NCBI GenBank assembly: GCA_023134135.1
Contig: JAGLVB010000006.1
Span: forward strand, 1 to 49,228
Direction of reading: 5' to 3'
DNA: 49,228 nucleotides
Source: Candidatus Aenigmatarchaeota archaeon
Lineage (GTDB): Archaea > Aenigmatarchaeota > Aenigmatarchaeia > QMZS01
The translations under genes were made by a program, and so were the position numbers. This document shows, piece by piece, positions 38,931 through 49,222 of this stretch. Every line of letters begins with the position of its first letter. Position 1 is the stretch's first letter. The notes below the pieces were generated by a model. The model searched no databases. It had not been told where the DNA came from and saw nothing but the letters and a program-made list of their open reading frames with translations.

Positions 38931-41900
38931 CTATTTCTCAAACCCAAACCCTAAACTCAAATCTTTATACTCAATTTCTCCTTTACTGGTTTCAACCCCA
39001 TAACTAACTTTCTCTGCCCTGACTTCTTCTTTTAACCTATTTTCAAATTTCCTGATAAATTCTTTATCTTCCAAAAACAAATTAATCCTGTCAAGAACAT
39101 TTAGTTTTTCCTCACCCCTTATTCTCTGGATTCCTCTCACAAGTTCCCTGAAAAATCTTTCTTCTTTCAGTTCCTCATCTTCAGTTAAATCAAGAACAAC
39201 ATAACCTTTTGAAAATGAAGTCCCTTCTGTACTCTTTTGTTTGATTATCAAATCATCTTTTTCAATTTCAAATTCTCCAAGTTTTATTTTATCATCCAGT
39301 TCTTCAGGTTTCATTTGCATAATCAATTTTGCAACTTCATTTGTTCGACCCCCAAACTTTTTCCCTATTTTCGCAAAATTTGGTTTTATTTCCACATTAT
39401 CCGCTTCCCCAAATTCAACATCAAATATGTTCGAAAGTGTTTTAATAATATCTTTTACTTCCTCAACATTTATTTCAGAGGAACAAAACACACTTGCTTT
39501 TTTCACAGGCAGTCTTAGTCTTATCCCCTGCTTTTGCCTCTCGCTGTTAATTGCTTCGGATATTTCTTTTGCAAATTCAAATTTATTTTCAAGGTCAACA
39601 TTTATGTTTTTCATTTCAGGTTCAGGCCATTTGCTTAGATGGACTGACTGATTAAAAAGCGAAGTATATAAATCTTCTGATAAGAATGGTGTTATTGGAG
39701 CAAGCAATTTTAAAACCCTTTCTAAAGTGTAAGTCATAATTTTGCCAACTTCCCCCATATCTTCCCGATTCCTTACAAGTTTAATATAAATTCTTGAAAA
39801 ATCGTTTACAATAAATTCAACAATCCTTCTTGTGGCATAATGAAACCTAAACTCTTCAAAATCTTTTGTGGATTTTGAAACTAGAGAATTAACTTTTGAA
39901 ATAATCCACTTATCCGGCAGTTCTTTAGGATTTATTTCTCCAATATTTTTAGTTGAATAGGATTGCACAAAGGTTACCAGATTGTACAAAGTGTTCAGTT
40001 TGTTGTGCAGGATTTTTGCTTCTTCCAGAGAAAATCTTTGCGTTTCCCAAGGGACATTTGTTTGGCAGATATATAATCTTAACAAATCTGCGCCAAGTTC
40101 TTTATAACCATCTTCAGCCCATACAACATTTCCAATACTCTTGCTCATTTTTTCTCCTTTTTCATCAAGGGTCCACCCGTTACAGCAGACGGTTTTGTAA
40201 GGGACTTTATCAAATATAGACATTCCGCACAACATTAATGAATAGAACCACCCTTTTACCTGATCCTGACTTTCATCAATTAAATCCACAGTGTCAAGTT
40301 CTTCAAATAGTTCTTTGTTTTTGAAAGGGTAACCGAGGGATGCAAAAGGAGCAATTCCCGAATCAAACCATACATCAAGAATATCTTTTTCTCTTTCCAT
40401 CTCACCGCCGCATTCGCATTTTAAATGAACATTATCCACAACAGAAACTGAGATATCAAAGTCAGGACTGACTTTTTCTATTGCGTGTTCCAGCATTTCT
40501 TCTCTTGAACCAATTACTTTTGATGAACCGCATTCTTTGCAGATCCATACCGGCAATGGAATGCCCCAGAATCTCTGTCTTGTAATTGGCCAGTCAGGGG
40601 AATTTTGGATTAAATTATAAAATTGTTCTTCAACAAATTCAGGAAGCCATCGAACAGATTTGGTTGCTTTAAGAATCTTTTCTCTGAGAGTATCAATTTT
40701 CATAAACCATTGTTTGCTCTTCCTAAAGATTAAAGGAGTGCTGCACCTCCAGCATACTGGGGATGAGTGGACTATTGTTGTATTGTAAAATAAATTTCCT
40801 TTTGATTTAAGATATTCAAGAATTTCTTTGTTTGCTTCTTCAATATTTTTATCCTTAAAAATTCCAGCTTCTTCTTCAAGTTTTCCGCAACTGTTTACGG
40901 GAGAAGGACTTGGCAGATTGTAGTGTTCACCTATTCTGTTATCTTCAGCCCCATGTCCCGGAGCAATATGAATTATTCCGGTGCCCGTGGAAATATCAAC
41001 AAGGTGCCCAAATTCATCCTGCCCTTCAACTTCTTTTTTTGCTCTGATTTTACTTGCAATTCTTTTTTTCATTATTGGAATTGAAAGCACAATTTTGTGG
41101 TATTCTTCAATTTCTTTTTGAATCGGAATATCCAATAAAGATTCATATTTTGTTCCTTCAAGTTCTTTGCCTTCAATTTCAGAGATGACTTTAAATTCTT
41201 TTCCAAGTTCTTTAAAGAGTTCAAGTCTTTTTTTTGCGAGGATTAATATTTCCCCATTTATTTCCGCTTTAACATATTTTTCATCAGGGTGAACGCATAG
41301 GGCGACATTTGCGGGCAGAGTCCATGGCGTTGTAGTCCACACAAGGAAATATTCTTCGCGGTTTTTTATTTTAAATTTTACAAAAATTGAGTGGCTTGTC
41401 AGGTCTTTGTATTTGTCGCTGATTTCATAACCGCTTAAAACAGTTTCGCAATGAGGGCACCAGTAATTTGGTTTTTCCCCGGGAACAAGAAGTCCTTTAT
41501 CATGAATTTTTTTTATTGCCCACCACCCGCTTTCGCGATAAGAATTGTCAATTGTAAGGTAAGGAGTCAGGTATCCTTTCCAGGCTCCAAGTTTTTTGTA
41601 AAGTTCCATCCATCCTTTTTCATTACCCAATGCAAAATTTCTGCACTCAGATATAAATGTGTCAATTCCTATTTTTTCAATATCCTTTTTTTCTTTAATG
41701 TCAAATTTTTTCTCAACTTTATTTTCTATTGGCAATCCCCCGCAGTCAAATCCAGGCTGGAACCACACTTTAAATCCCTGCATAAACTTAAATTTACCCC
41801 AAACATCTTTATAGGTTGTTGTCTTGACATGCCCGACATGCGCAGAAGCATTAACATAAGGAGGTCCGTCAAGGAGGTAGAATTTCTTACCATCTTTCCA

Positions 41901-41981
41901 GTTTACTATTTTTTCAGGGGTTTTGTCTTCTTCCCATTTTTTTTGGATTCTTTCCTCAACTTCTTTTGGATTGTATTGCAT
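38931..41981 (-). CDS. ileS: isoleucyl-tRNA synthetase
   Basis: GPPYVNASAHVGHVKT (HIGH-type), EKMSKSIGNV. Confidence 0.95.
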   Translation of the reverse strand: MQYNPKEVEERIQKKWEEDKTPEKIVNWKDGKKFYLLDGPPYVNASAHVGHVKTTTYKDVWGKFKFMQGFKVWFQPGFDCGGLPIENKVEKKFDIKEKKDIEKIGIDTFISECRNFALGNEKGWMELYKKLGAWKGYLTPYLTIDNSYRESGWWAIKKIHDKGLLVPGEKPNYWCPHCETVLSGYEISDKYKDLTSHSIFVKFKIKNREEYFLVWTTTPWTLPANVALCVHPDEKYVKAEINGEILILAKKRLELFKELGKEFKVISEIEGKELEGTKYESLLDIPIQKEIEEYHKIVLSIPIMKKRIASKIRAKKEVEGQDEFGHLVDISTGTGIIHIAPGHGAEDNRIGEHYNLPSPSPVNSCGKLEEEAGIFKDKNIEEANKEILEYLKSKGNLFYNTTIVHSSPVCWRCSTPLIFRKSKQWFMKIDTLREKILKATKSVRWLPEFVEEQFYNLIQNSPDWPITRQRFWGIPLPVWICKECGSSKVIGSREEMLEHAIEKVSPDFDISVSVVDNVHLKCECGGEMEREKDILDVWFDSGIAPFASLGYPFKNKELFEELDTVDLIDESQDQVKGWFYSLMLCGMSIFDKVPYKTVCCNGWTLDEKGEKMSKSIGNVVWAEDGYKELGADLLRLYICQTNVPWETQRFSLEEAKILHNKLNTLYNLVTFVQSYSTKNIGEINPKELPDKWIISKVNSLVSKSTKDFEEFRFHYATRRIVEFIVNDFSRIYIKLVRNREDMGEVGKIMTYTLERVLKLLAPITPFLSEDLYTSLFNQSVHLSKWPEPEMKNINVDLENKFEFAKEISEAINSERQKQGIRLRLPVKKASVFCSSEINVEEVKDIIKTLSNIFDVEFGEADNVEIKPNFAKIGKKFGGRTNEVAKLIMQMKPEELDDKIKLGEFEIEKDDLIIKQKSTEGTSFSKGYVVLDLTEDEELKEERFFRELVRGIQRIRGEEKLNVLDRINLFLEDKEFIRKFENRLKEEVRAEKVSYGVETSKGEIEYKDLSLGFGFEK

Positions 41982-42038
41982 AAAATTAACTGTAAAAATT
42001 TAAGTTTTAAGAAAAATCAAAAAGAAAGAAAAATATTA

Positions 42039-43883
42039 TTATAAACAGTCTATTGGACAGATTTCAGGATTTTCAGCCGGGTCGCAAGCACCATCTCCAC
42101 AGCAGTATCTGCCGCTGGGTCTGCCTGTAGTTCTGCTTGGACAATCTTCCGGGCATGTATTGCAATCTTCTCCGTTTAATTGTCCCTCAAAATTGCCAGC
42201 ACAAATGTCATCGCCACAGACTACTGATACTACACAATCTACATCGGTGTCACTGGTACATTCTGGCCCACAACATCCATCACTGGTTAGACTACAAGAT
42301 GGCCATGTGTTACTGCATGAAGCTGAACATGTTCCTGCATCAATGCAAGTGTCTGTTGTACAAATTTCTGCATCACCACAGTCATCATCTGCCGAACAAG
42401 TTGGTGTTGAACAACTTCCCGAACAACAAATACCATCAGTACAAGTCGTGTCATCTGCTAAATTTGTGTATCCACAATAGGCTGAACACGTTCCTCCAAA
42501 GTAACAGGTGTCTATTGTACATTCATTTGTGTCATCACAATTCAAGTCATCTGTACAAGTCGCTGCACTACATATTCCTCCACAGCAAACACCGCCTGTG
42601 CATGGGGTATCATCTGCTACTGCTGTGTTTTCACAATAAGAACTTGTTTCTCCGGGGTTCATACAAGTATCTGTCGTACATTCATTAGTGTCATCACATT
42701 CTGCATCTGATGAACAGGTTATGATGGGTGTATAGTAATTAACTGCTCCATATGCATTAATTATTCCTGCTCCATAATTGTCTGATGAACACGGAACCAC
42801 GGTACGAAAATAATTTCGTCCTCTTTGTATGACACCATAGCATATAGAATCTGGATTAATTAGGTCTGCTGTTTCATAAAGTGCTGTCTTTATTTCATCT
42901 ACCGTTAGGCTGGGATTAGCCTCTAGCATTAGTGCTACTGTTCCTGAAACATGCGGTGTTGACATTGATGTTCCACCCCATGATGCGTATCCGTCTATTA
43001 CCGACGAATAGATGTTTACTCCCGGAGCCACAATGTCTAATGCCGGACCGAAGTTGCTGAAAGATGCCATAAGACCAGTTTTATCCGTTGCTCCAACAGC
43101 TATTGCTCCAGATGCGCATGCAGGGCTGCTGACAAAAAATCTATCATTTCCTGATGCCACTACAACAGTAATTCCATTACTCACTACCCAATTCACTTTA
43201 GCTGCCAGTGGATCACTATCACAGTTTTCTCCTGCAAAGTTTCCGCCGCCTATACTGATACTCATTACTTTTGCATCTGTCTGAACGGTTGCTTCCATTG
43301 CTCTCATCATGTCACTTTCATAACATCCGTATGTCCCGCATACTTTGTACATATAGATTCCTGCACCGGGTGCAACGCCCTTTGCATCTGGATTGACACC
43401 ATCTGCTGTTATTATCCCTGAAACATGTGTTCCATGACCGTGCCAGTCTTCCGGGATACTGTCTTCGTCTACATAATCGTAGCCGCTTATATAACAATCA
43501 TCCAGTTCGGGATGGTTCATATCTATACCTGTATCCAATACAGCCACATTTACTCCAGTTCCCTCAATGTTTAGTTCGTCCCAGACTCTATCAGCACCGA
43601 TTTGTTCATCCGCTTCCAAGTCTACAATATGAAATATCCGGTCTTCCCTGACGTTCAACTTTTTTGCTATTCCTGCCGGGCATTTCAATGCAGTTGCGTC
43701 ATTCAGTTCATGCACAATACTACAACCATTCATTCTGAAAATAATTTTGTCTATAAAAGATGTTGTAGGTGCTATGACCCTGACTTTATCATCCACTTTT
43801 TCGCCTTGCGCCATTACAATCCCTGAAATCACTAACAAAACCATTGCAAACAAAACCGTTAATTTTGTTTTGTTTATTTCCAT
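42039..43883 (-). CDS. secreted subtilisin-like (S8) protease with Cys-rich repeat tail
   Basis: VAVLDTGID, GHGTHVSG, GGTSMSTPHVSG catalytic motifs; signal peptide; CxxDxxCDDxNECTxDTC repeats. Confidence 0.92.
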   Translation of the reverse strand: MEINKTKLTVLFAMVLLVISGIVMAQGEKVDDKVRVIAPTTSFIDKIIFRMNGCSIVHELNDATALKCPAGIAKKLNVREDRIFHIVDLEADEQIGADRVWDELNIEGTGVNVAVLDTGIDMNHPELDDCYISGYDYVDEDSIPEDWHGHGTHVSGIITADGVNPDAKGVAPGAGIYMYKVCGTYGCYESDMMRAMEATVQTDAKVMSISIGGGNFAGENCDSDPLAAKVNWVVSNGITVVVASGNDRFFVSSPACASGAIAVGATDKTGLMASFSNFGPALDIVAPGVNIYSSVIDGYASWGGTSMSTPHVSGTVALMLEANPSLTVDEIKTALYETADLINPDSICYGVIQRGRNYFRTVVPCSSDNYGAGIINAYGAVNYYTPIITCSSDAECDDTNECTTDTCMNPGETSSYCENTAVADDTPCTGGVCCGGICSAATCTDDLNCDDTNECTIDTCYFGGTCSAYCGYTNLADDTTCTDGICCSGSCSTPTCSADDDCGDAEICTTDTCIDAGTCSASCSNTWPSCSLTSDGCCGPECTSDTDVDCVVSVVCGDDICAGNFEGQLNGEDCNTCPEDCPSRTTGRPSGRYCCGDGACDPAENPEICPIDCL

Positions 43884-43926
43884 ATATTAATAAATCTTAA
43901 ATTTAATAGAATTAAAAGAAAAATGA

Positions 43927-44259
43927 TTATAAAGGGTTTATTGTTTCACTTTTGTAGACAATTTTGTATCCTTCATTTAGACTCCCCAATGCTTTTTCTG
44001 CGTCTTCCACCCAACCTTGATATTCATGAACCATATTAGAGAGGGTATTATCAATATTTCTTGTACTTGAATATTTCTTAATCCTTTGATTTGCTGTTTC
44101 AATCAATCCCTCGTAACTTTTTATATTCTTCTCTATACCGATTATTGCGGCTTCTGTTATTTCTTTTTCAGAGTATCCTTTTTTTCTTGCATTTCTTACA
44201 AATGGAAGGATGAGTCCATCTTTTATTGCTGATAATGGATTGTATATTTCATCACTCAT
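43927..44259 (-). CDS. hypothetical protein, 110 aa
   Basis: Intact ORF. Confidence 0.55.
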   Translation of the reverse strand: MSDEIYNPLSAIKDGLILPFVRNARKKGYSEKEITEAAIIGIEKNIKSYEGLIETANQRIKKYSSTRNIDNTLSNMVHEYQGWVEDAEKALGSLNEGYKIVYKSETINPL

Positions 44260-44324
44260 ATATAATACACATAAATTATAAATAGTCTATTTTTAACATC
44301 TTCAACAATTGCTAAATTTTTTAT

Positions 44325-46712
44325 CTATTCTAAAAAACACTCAATTCCAAATTCTCCTTCTTTAAACGCAACTTCATCAGCCCTGTTTGCTCCTTTTAAA
44401 TCTTCCACAATAGTTTTTAATTTTTCGATTTCTTCTTTGTTTGAAGTAATCTCAATTTTATCCACCTGTTTCCCAAGAGATAGTTTGTTTGAGATTTTCC
44501 ATTTGCGGACTTCTGAAATTACTTTTTTAAATAATTCTCCGGTCTCAAAAGATTCTTTATCTTCAATCAAAATTTCAGGGAAATTGGAGATGTGGATGCT
44601 TTCTTTTTTCTCTGTTTCCTTAAACAACGAATCATATATTTCCTCGGTGGTGTAAGGGATAAATGGGGCAAATAGTTTTATAACCCCCAACAGTACTTCA
44701 TACAAAGCATATTTTGCCCCGGATTTGTTTTTTTCATCTTCGCCGTAAATTCTGTATTTGACCATCTCAAGATAAAAGTCGCAGAATTCATGCTTGAAAA
44801 ATAATTCTGTAACCCTTCTTGCATCGCTTAGTTCATATTTGTCAAAATGTTTGTGGTAGTTTTCCACAACTTTTTTGAATTTGGTTAATATCCATTTGTC
44901 AATAACTGTTAATTCAGGCTTCTCAATTTTTTCAATATTGGAGCTTATGAATCTTGAGGCATTCCATAATTTGATGAGGATATCTGTGTTGTGTTTTAAA
45001 TCTTCTTCTTTGAAAGGCAAATCCTCCCCGACTTTTGATGTTGTTGCCCATAACCTTACAGCATCTGCGGAATATTTTTCAACAATTTCAAGAGGGTCAA
45101 CAACATTGCCGAGAGACTTGCTCATCTTTTTTCCTTTTGAGTCAAGCCCGTGACCTGAAATCATCGTATCTTTCCAGGGCAACTTTCCGGTATGAAAATA
45201 GGATTTAACAATGGTGTAGAAAATCCATGTCCTGATAATATCATGAGCATTTGGTCTCAGACTCATGGGGAATGTTTTTTCAAAGAAATTTTCATCTTCT
45301 TTCCATTTTGTGTTTATCAACGGTGAGATTGAGGATGTAAACCAGGTATCAAATACATCTGTTTCAGGGATTATTTTATTGGATCCGCATTTAGGACATT
45401 TTTCAGGCAGGTCTTTTTCAGGGTCTACAGGGAGTTGTTTATCTTCAGGCAAAATAATTTCGCCGCAGTCTCCGCAGTACCACACAGGAAAGTAAATTCC
45501 ATAATATCTTTGTCTTGAGATGCACCAGTCCCATTTAAGGTTTGCAACCCAGTCTTCATAACGTTTCCTGTAGAAATCAGGGTGCCAGTTTAGTTCTCTT
45601 CCAAGTTCAATCAGTTTTTCTTTATGGTTTAGGATATCCACGAACCATTGTTTTGTGACTATAAATTCCACCGGAGTTTTGCACCTCCAGCACACCCCAA
45701 CATTTTGTTTAAGTTCTTCCTGTTTGTATAAAATATTTTTCTCTTTTAAATCTTCAATTATTTTTCTCTTTGCTTCTTTTAGTTCCAGACCTTCATATTG
45801 TTTTCCAAGTTCATTTAGTTTCCCGTCTTTTGTGATGCATATCTTAAGCGGCAGGTCATAAATTTTCCACCATTCAATATCGGTTTTATCCCCGAAGGTG
45901 CATATCATTACAGCTCCTGTCCCGAATTCAGGGTCTACTTTTTCATCGCTTATAATTTTAACGCTCTGCCCGAAAATCGGAATAATAGCTTTTTCCCCAA
46001 TATACTCTTTATATTTTTTATCTTCAGGGTGGACAAGGATTCCAACGCATGCTGGCAGTAGTTCTGGTCTTGTTGTGGCTATCTCTATTTTCCCTCCATT
46101 TTCCATTTCAAATTTAAGATAATTAAAATTTGTTGTTCTCCCCATATCTTCAACTTCCGCCTGTGCAAGAGCTGTCTGATGGAAAGGACACCATATTGTG
46201 GGTTCTTTTCTCCGGTAAATCTTATCTTTTTTATATAGGTCTATAAAAGACCTTTGAGCCTGTTTCTGGCAGTAAGAGTCAATTGTCCGGTAAAGAAGGT
46301 CGTAATTCCATGAAAAGCCGAGAGAGTCAAATATCTTTGAGTATTCTTTTTCCAGTTCTGTTGCGGTTTCATAGCACATTTCCCTGAACTTATTCCTTTC
46401 AATTGTGGCTTTTGATACATTTTTTGTTTCTTCAACATATTTTTCGGTTGGAAGCCCATTATCATCAAAACACGCGGGGAAAAGCACTTCAATTCCTTTC
46501 ATCCGTTTATACCTTGCTACATACTCGAAGTGAGTGTAACTCATAACATGCCCTATATGCATCTTTCCTGAAGGGGTAATAGGAGGAACATCAATAGAGA
46601 ATATTTCTTTCCCTGAGTTTACGTCAAATTTATAAATCTTGTTGTTTTTCCACTTCAAGTTCCATTTAGTTTCAATTTCCCTGAAGTCAGGTTTTTTGGA
46701 TAATTCGCCCAT
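44325..46712 (-). CDS. valS: valyl-tRNA synthetase
   Basis: PPITPSGKMHIGHVMSYTHFEYVARYKRMKG, KKMSKSLGNVVDP. Confidence 0.94.
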   Translation of the reverse strand: MGELSKKPDFREIETKWNLKWKNNKIYKFDVNSGKEIFSIDVPPITPSGKMHIGHVMSYTHFEYVARYKRMKGIEVLFPACFDDNGLPTEKYVEETKNVSKATIERNKFREMCYETATELEKEYSKIFDSLGFSWNYDLLYRTIDSYCQKQAQRSFIDLYKKDKIYRRKEPTIWCPFHQTALAQAEVEDMGRTTNFNYLKFEMENGGKIEIATTRPELLPACVGILVHPEDKKYKEYIGEKAIIPIFGQSVKIISDEKVDPEFGTGAVMICTFGDKTDIEWWKIYDLPLKICITKDGKLNELGKQYEGLELKEAKRKIIEDLKEKNILYKQEELKQNVGVCWRCKTPVEFIVTKQWFVDILNHKEKLIELGRELNWHPDFYRKRYEDWVANLKWDWCISRQRYYGIYFPVWYCGDCGEIILPEDKQLPVDPEKDLPEKCPKCGSNKIIPETDVFDTWFTSSISPLINTKWKEDENFFEKTFPMSLRPNAHDIIRTWIFYTIVKSYFHTGKLPWKDTMISGHGLDSKGKKMSKSLGNVVDPLEIVEKYSADAVRLWATTSKVGEDLPFKEEDLKHNTDILIKLWNASRFISSNIEKIEKPELTVIDKWILTKFKKVVENYHKHFDKYELSDARRVTELFFKHEFCDFYLEMVKYRIYGEDEKNKSGAKYALYEVLLGVIKLFAPFIPYTTEEIYDSLFKETEKKESIHISNFPEILIEDKESFETGELFKKVISEVRKWKISNKLSLGKQVDKIEITSNKEEIEKLKTIVEDLKGANRADEVAFKEGEFGIECFLE

Positions 46713-46784
46713 AATTTACGAGAAATATATTTTTATGTATGCCTATGCGGTATATAGAGTTATTTAAAACTTTCTAATTATCTT

Positions 46785-47003
46785 ATGGAAGAAAACAGAC
46801 CAATAGACGCATTGAATCAGTCAAGAGGAAAGAGAGTGTTGTTAAAACTAAAAAATGGAATAGAAATTTCCGGAACATTGAAAGCTCATGACCTTCATTT
46901 GAATATGTGGCTGATTGATATCGAATTAAAAAGAGACGCCGAGACAACAAAATACAAAAATATGCTTGTTAGAGGAGATACAGTATTATTTGTAGTGCCT
47001 TAG
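46785..47003 (+). CDS. Sm-like (LSm) archaeal protein
   Basis: KRVLLKLKNGIEISGTLKAHDLHLNMWL (Sm1) and MLVRGDTVLFV (Sm2). Confidence 0.9.
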   Translation: MEENRPIDALNQSRGKRVLLKLKNGIEISGTLKAHDLHLNMWLIDIELKRDAETTKYKNMLVRGDTVLFVVP

Positions 47004-47067
47004 TTTAATTTTTAAAAGGGGTGTTAAAATTAAAACCTTGAGTTGTAATTTTAGTTTTTGATTAATT

Positions 47068-47544
47068 ATGGATAAAAAATTGCATAAAACTATAGGTGTA
47101 GGAGTTGGAGTAATGATATTAAAAGATAATAAAATCTTACTCGGAAAGAGGAACGAAGACCCTGAAAAAGCATCCAGTCTTTTGCATGGCGAAGGTACTT
47201 GGACAATGCCCGGAGGTAAAATAAATTTCGGAGAAAAACTTGTTGAAGCGGCTTATAGAGAAGTTCTTGAAGAAACAGGAATAGAAATAAACAAAGATGA
47301 TTTAAAGAATATTTGTGTAAATGATGATATTATAACTGACGCGCATTTTGTAACAATTGGTTATCTCTGTAAAAATTTTGATGGAAAACCAAAAGTTATG
47401 GAACCTGATGAAATAACTGAATGGAAGTGGTTTGATTTGGACGAATTACCTCTGCAGATTTATTTTCCAAGTAGAAAGATCATTGAACAATTTTATAAAC
47501 AGAAAGATAAAAAAGATAAAATCTACCATGAGAGAAAAAGATAA
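47068..47544 (+). CDS. NUDIX hydrolase
   Basis: GGKINFGEKLVEAAYREVLEETGIEI canonical Nudix box. Confidence 0.9.
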   Translation: MDKKLHKTIGVGVGVMILKDNKILLGKRNEDPEKASSLLHGEGTWTMPGGKINFGEKLVEAAYREVLEETGIEINKDDLKNICVNDDIITDAHFVTIGYLCKNFDGKPKVMEPDEITEWKWFDLDELPLQIYFPSRKIIEQFYKQKDKKDKIYHERKR

Positions 47545-48034
47545 GGAGACTTGTGGATTTGACCTTTGTAAGGGTTGCGGGTGGTATGAACAAACCGCAG
47601 ACTACTGCGTCAAGGGTTTGTTTGAGTTGGACGAAAAGTATGGAAAGAGATTTCCTACAGAGGAGTGCTTTGAGAGTAGAGAAACTCCAGAAGAGTTGTA
47701 TAAAGAAATTATAGGAATGTGGACAAAAATAACAGAAGCTAATAATTTTTATGATACAAAAAAACAAGGAGAAAAAATTGAAGATATACAGGAATCATTT
47801 AATTCTTTAAATATATATTTGAATGATTTTTATGAAATAATTCAACAGCGAATTATACTTTCAGAGGAAGAACAGAAGGAATACTTTGGAAGAATTAATA
47901 AAATCTCGGAAGGTGTTCTTCTACCGTTTGACTTGCATTTCACGAATGAATACCTTATAAATAATCTAAAAAGAATAGTCAGAGATTTAAATCCTGAAAT
48001 AACAAAAATGAGACGAATCTTAAAACTTGTTTAA
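47528..48034 (+). CDS. hypothetical protein with N-terminal Cys motif (CGFDLCKGCGWYEQTADYC)
   Basis: ORF trimmed to ATG at 47528; overlaps the NUDIX gene. Confidence 0.55.
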   Translation: MREKDKETCGFDLCKGCGWYEQTADYCVKGLFELDEKYGKRFPTEECFESRETPEELYKEIIGMWTKITEANNFYDTKKQGEKIEDIQESFNSLNIYLNDFYEIIQQRIILSEEEQKEYFGRINKISEGVLLPFDLHFTNEYLINNLKRIVRDLNPEITKMRRILKLV

Positions 48035-48085
48035 TTTTATATAAGGGACTGGAAAGCTATTCAGGCGGGATTTGATTCTCAAATA

Positions 48086-48106
48086 CCCCGTCACTCTGTG
48101 GCGGGG
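48086..48106 (+). repeat. solo copy of the IS200 terminal hairpin (ccccgtcactctgtggcgggg)
   Basis: Exact complement of the hairpins at 24960 and 25445; no transposase nearby. Confidence 0.93.
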
Positions 48107-48184
48107 AACTTCATTGAATGATTAAATTTAAAGGTAGAGGAATTACGTATAATCCAACAAAACTTACAAAAATGAAACTCTATT

Positions 48185-48652
48185 TTAATCAGAAGGGATG
48201 CCCTCAACAGATAGACTTTGATTTTTATACCTTTTATCTTCTGTAACTTCTGTTCCAAACCATTCAGGCGGTGTAAAATTATTACTTGATTCGACTGAAG
48301 GAAATTCTATTTCTGCAGTTATTAAACCATCCAATTTTCCCTGATAAACATCCAGCTCTATTACTCTGCCGCTATAAGGTATTTCATATCTGGTTTTCTC
48401 CACCACCCTATCTTCTGCATTTTTTAACCCTGATTTATATTCATCAATGGTTATTTCTTTTTCATCTTCTCCCCTGCTCAAACCACTGCCTGTCTTTATA
48501 GTATGAAAATATCTATCTCCTTTTTGTCTTACTCTTTCTTCAGTATTTTCTGTAATCTTTACATAGCCCTGAGTGATTTCTTTATGGGAATATTGATCCA
48601 ACCCCTCAGGTAATATTTTAACCCGAAACTTTCTCTCTATTTCCTGCACCAT
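48185..48652 (-). CDS. CYTH-domain (triphosphate tunnel metalloenzyme) protein
   Basis: EIERKFRV (ExExK) N-terminus; ELDVYQGKLDGLITAEIEF. Confidence 0.85.
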   Translation of the reverse strand: MVQEIERKFRVKILPEGLDQYSHKEITQGYVKITENTEERVRQKGDRYFHTIKTGSGLSRGEDEKEITIDEYKSGLKNAEDRVVEKTRYEIPYSGRVIELDVYQGKLDGLITAEIEFPSVESSNNFTPPEWFGTEVTEDKRYKNQSLSVEGIPSD

Positions 48653-48687
48653 AGAAATATATCTAAATAGATTATATAAAGAACTGT

Positions 48688-48704
48688 GGTGGTGTTCATC
48701 ACCA
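48688..48704. promoter_or_regulatory. inverted repeat GTGGTG-TTCAT-CACCAC in the divergent CYTH/ATPase intergenic region
   Basis: Perfect 6-bp arms, between divergent starts at 48652 and 48740. Confidence 0.45.
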
Positions 48705-48739
48705 CTTAATTATAAATATACCCATTATCAAGTTGTATT

Positions 48740-49222
48740 GTGGTGTATATGAAATATATTGAAGGTGATGGGATACCTAAAACAGAAAAATATGTTATAA
48801 GCGGGGGACCTGGTTGCGGGAAAACTACGATAGTGGAGGAACTGGAAAGAAGAAATTATTATATAATTCCAGAACCGGCGAGGCAGATAATAGATAGAGA
48901 AGAAAAGATTGGAGGAAATCTTTTGCCTTGGGATGATAGACGAGGATTTCAGAAAGCAGTAATTGAATTACAAAAAGAACAGGAATATAATTTACCTTCA
49001 ACAGGAACTATATTTTTAGATAGGAGTATGTTGGATAATTTGGCTTATTTGAGGCTTGATGGGATAGAACCTTCTGAAGAATTATATGGAATGTTCAATA
49101 AATTTAATAATTATTCAACAGTATTCTTGCCGGAACCGCTTCCAAAATATGTAAATGATAATGCAAGAAAAGAAGATGAAAAAACTGCCAGAGATATACA
49201 TAATAGACTTGTTGCCAATTAA
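48740..49222 (+). CDS. P-loop AAA_28-like ATPase/kinase
   Basis: VISGGPGCGKTTIVEELERR Walker A; YYIIPEPARQIIDRE; IFLDRSMLDNLAYL. Confidence 0.78.
   Translation: MVYMKYIEGDGIPKTEKYVISGGPGCGKTTIVEELERRNYYIIPEPARQIIDREEKIGGNLLPWDDRRGFQKAVIELQKEQEYNLPSTGTIFLDRSMLDNLAYLRLDGIEPSEELYGMFNKFNNYSTVFLPEPLPKYVNDNARKEDEKTARDIHNRLVAN

Noticed and set aside
42137-43826. + strand ORFs opposite the subtilase (His/Cys/Leu-rich 183 aa and others)
   Set aside because: Antisense readings of a Cys/Asp-rich coding region; no independent protein-like features
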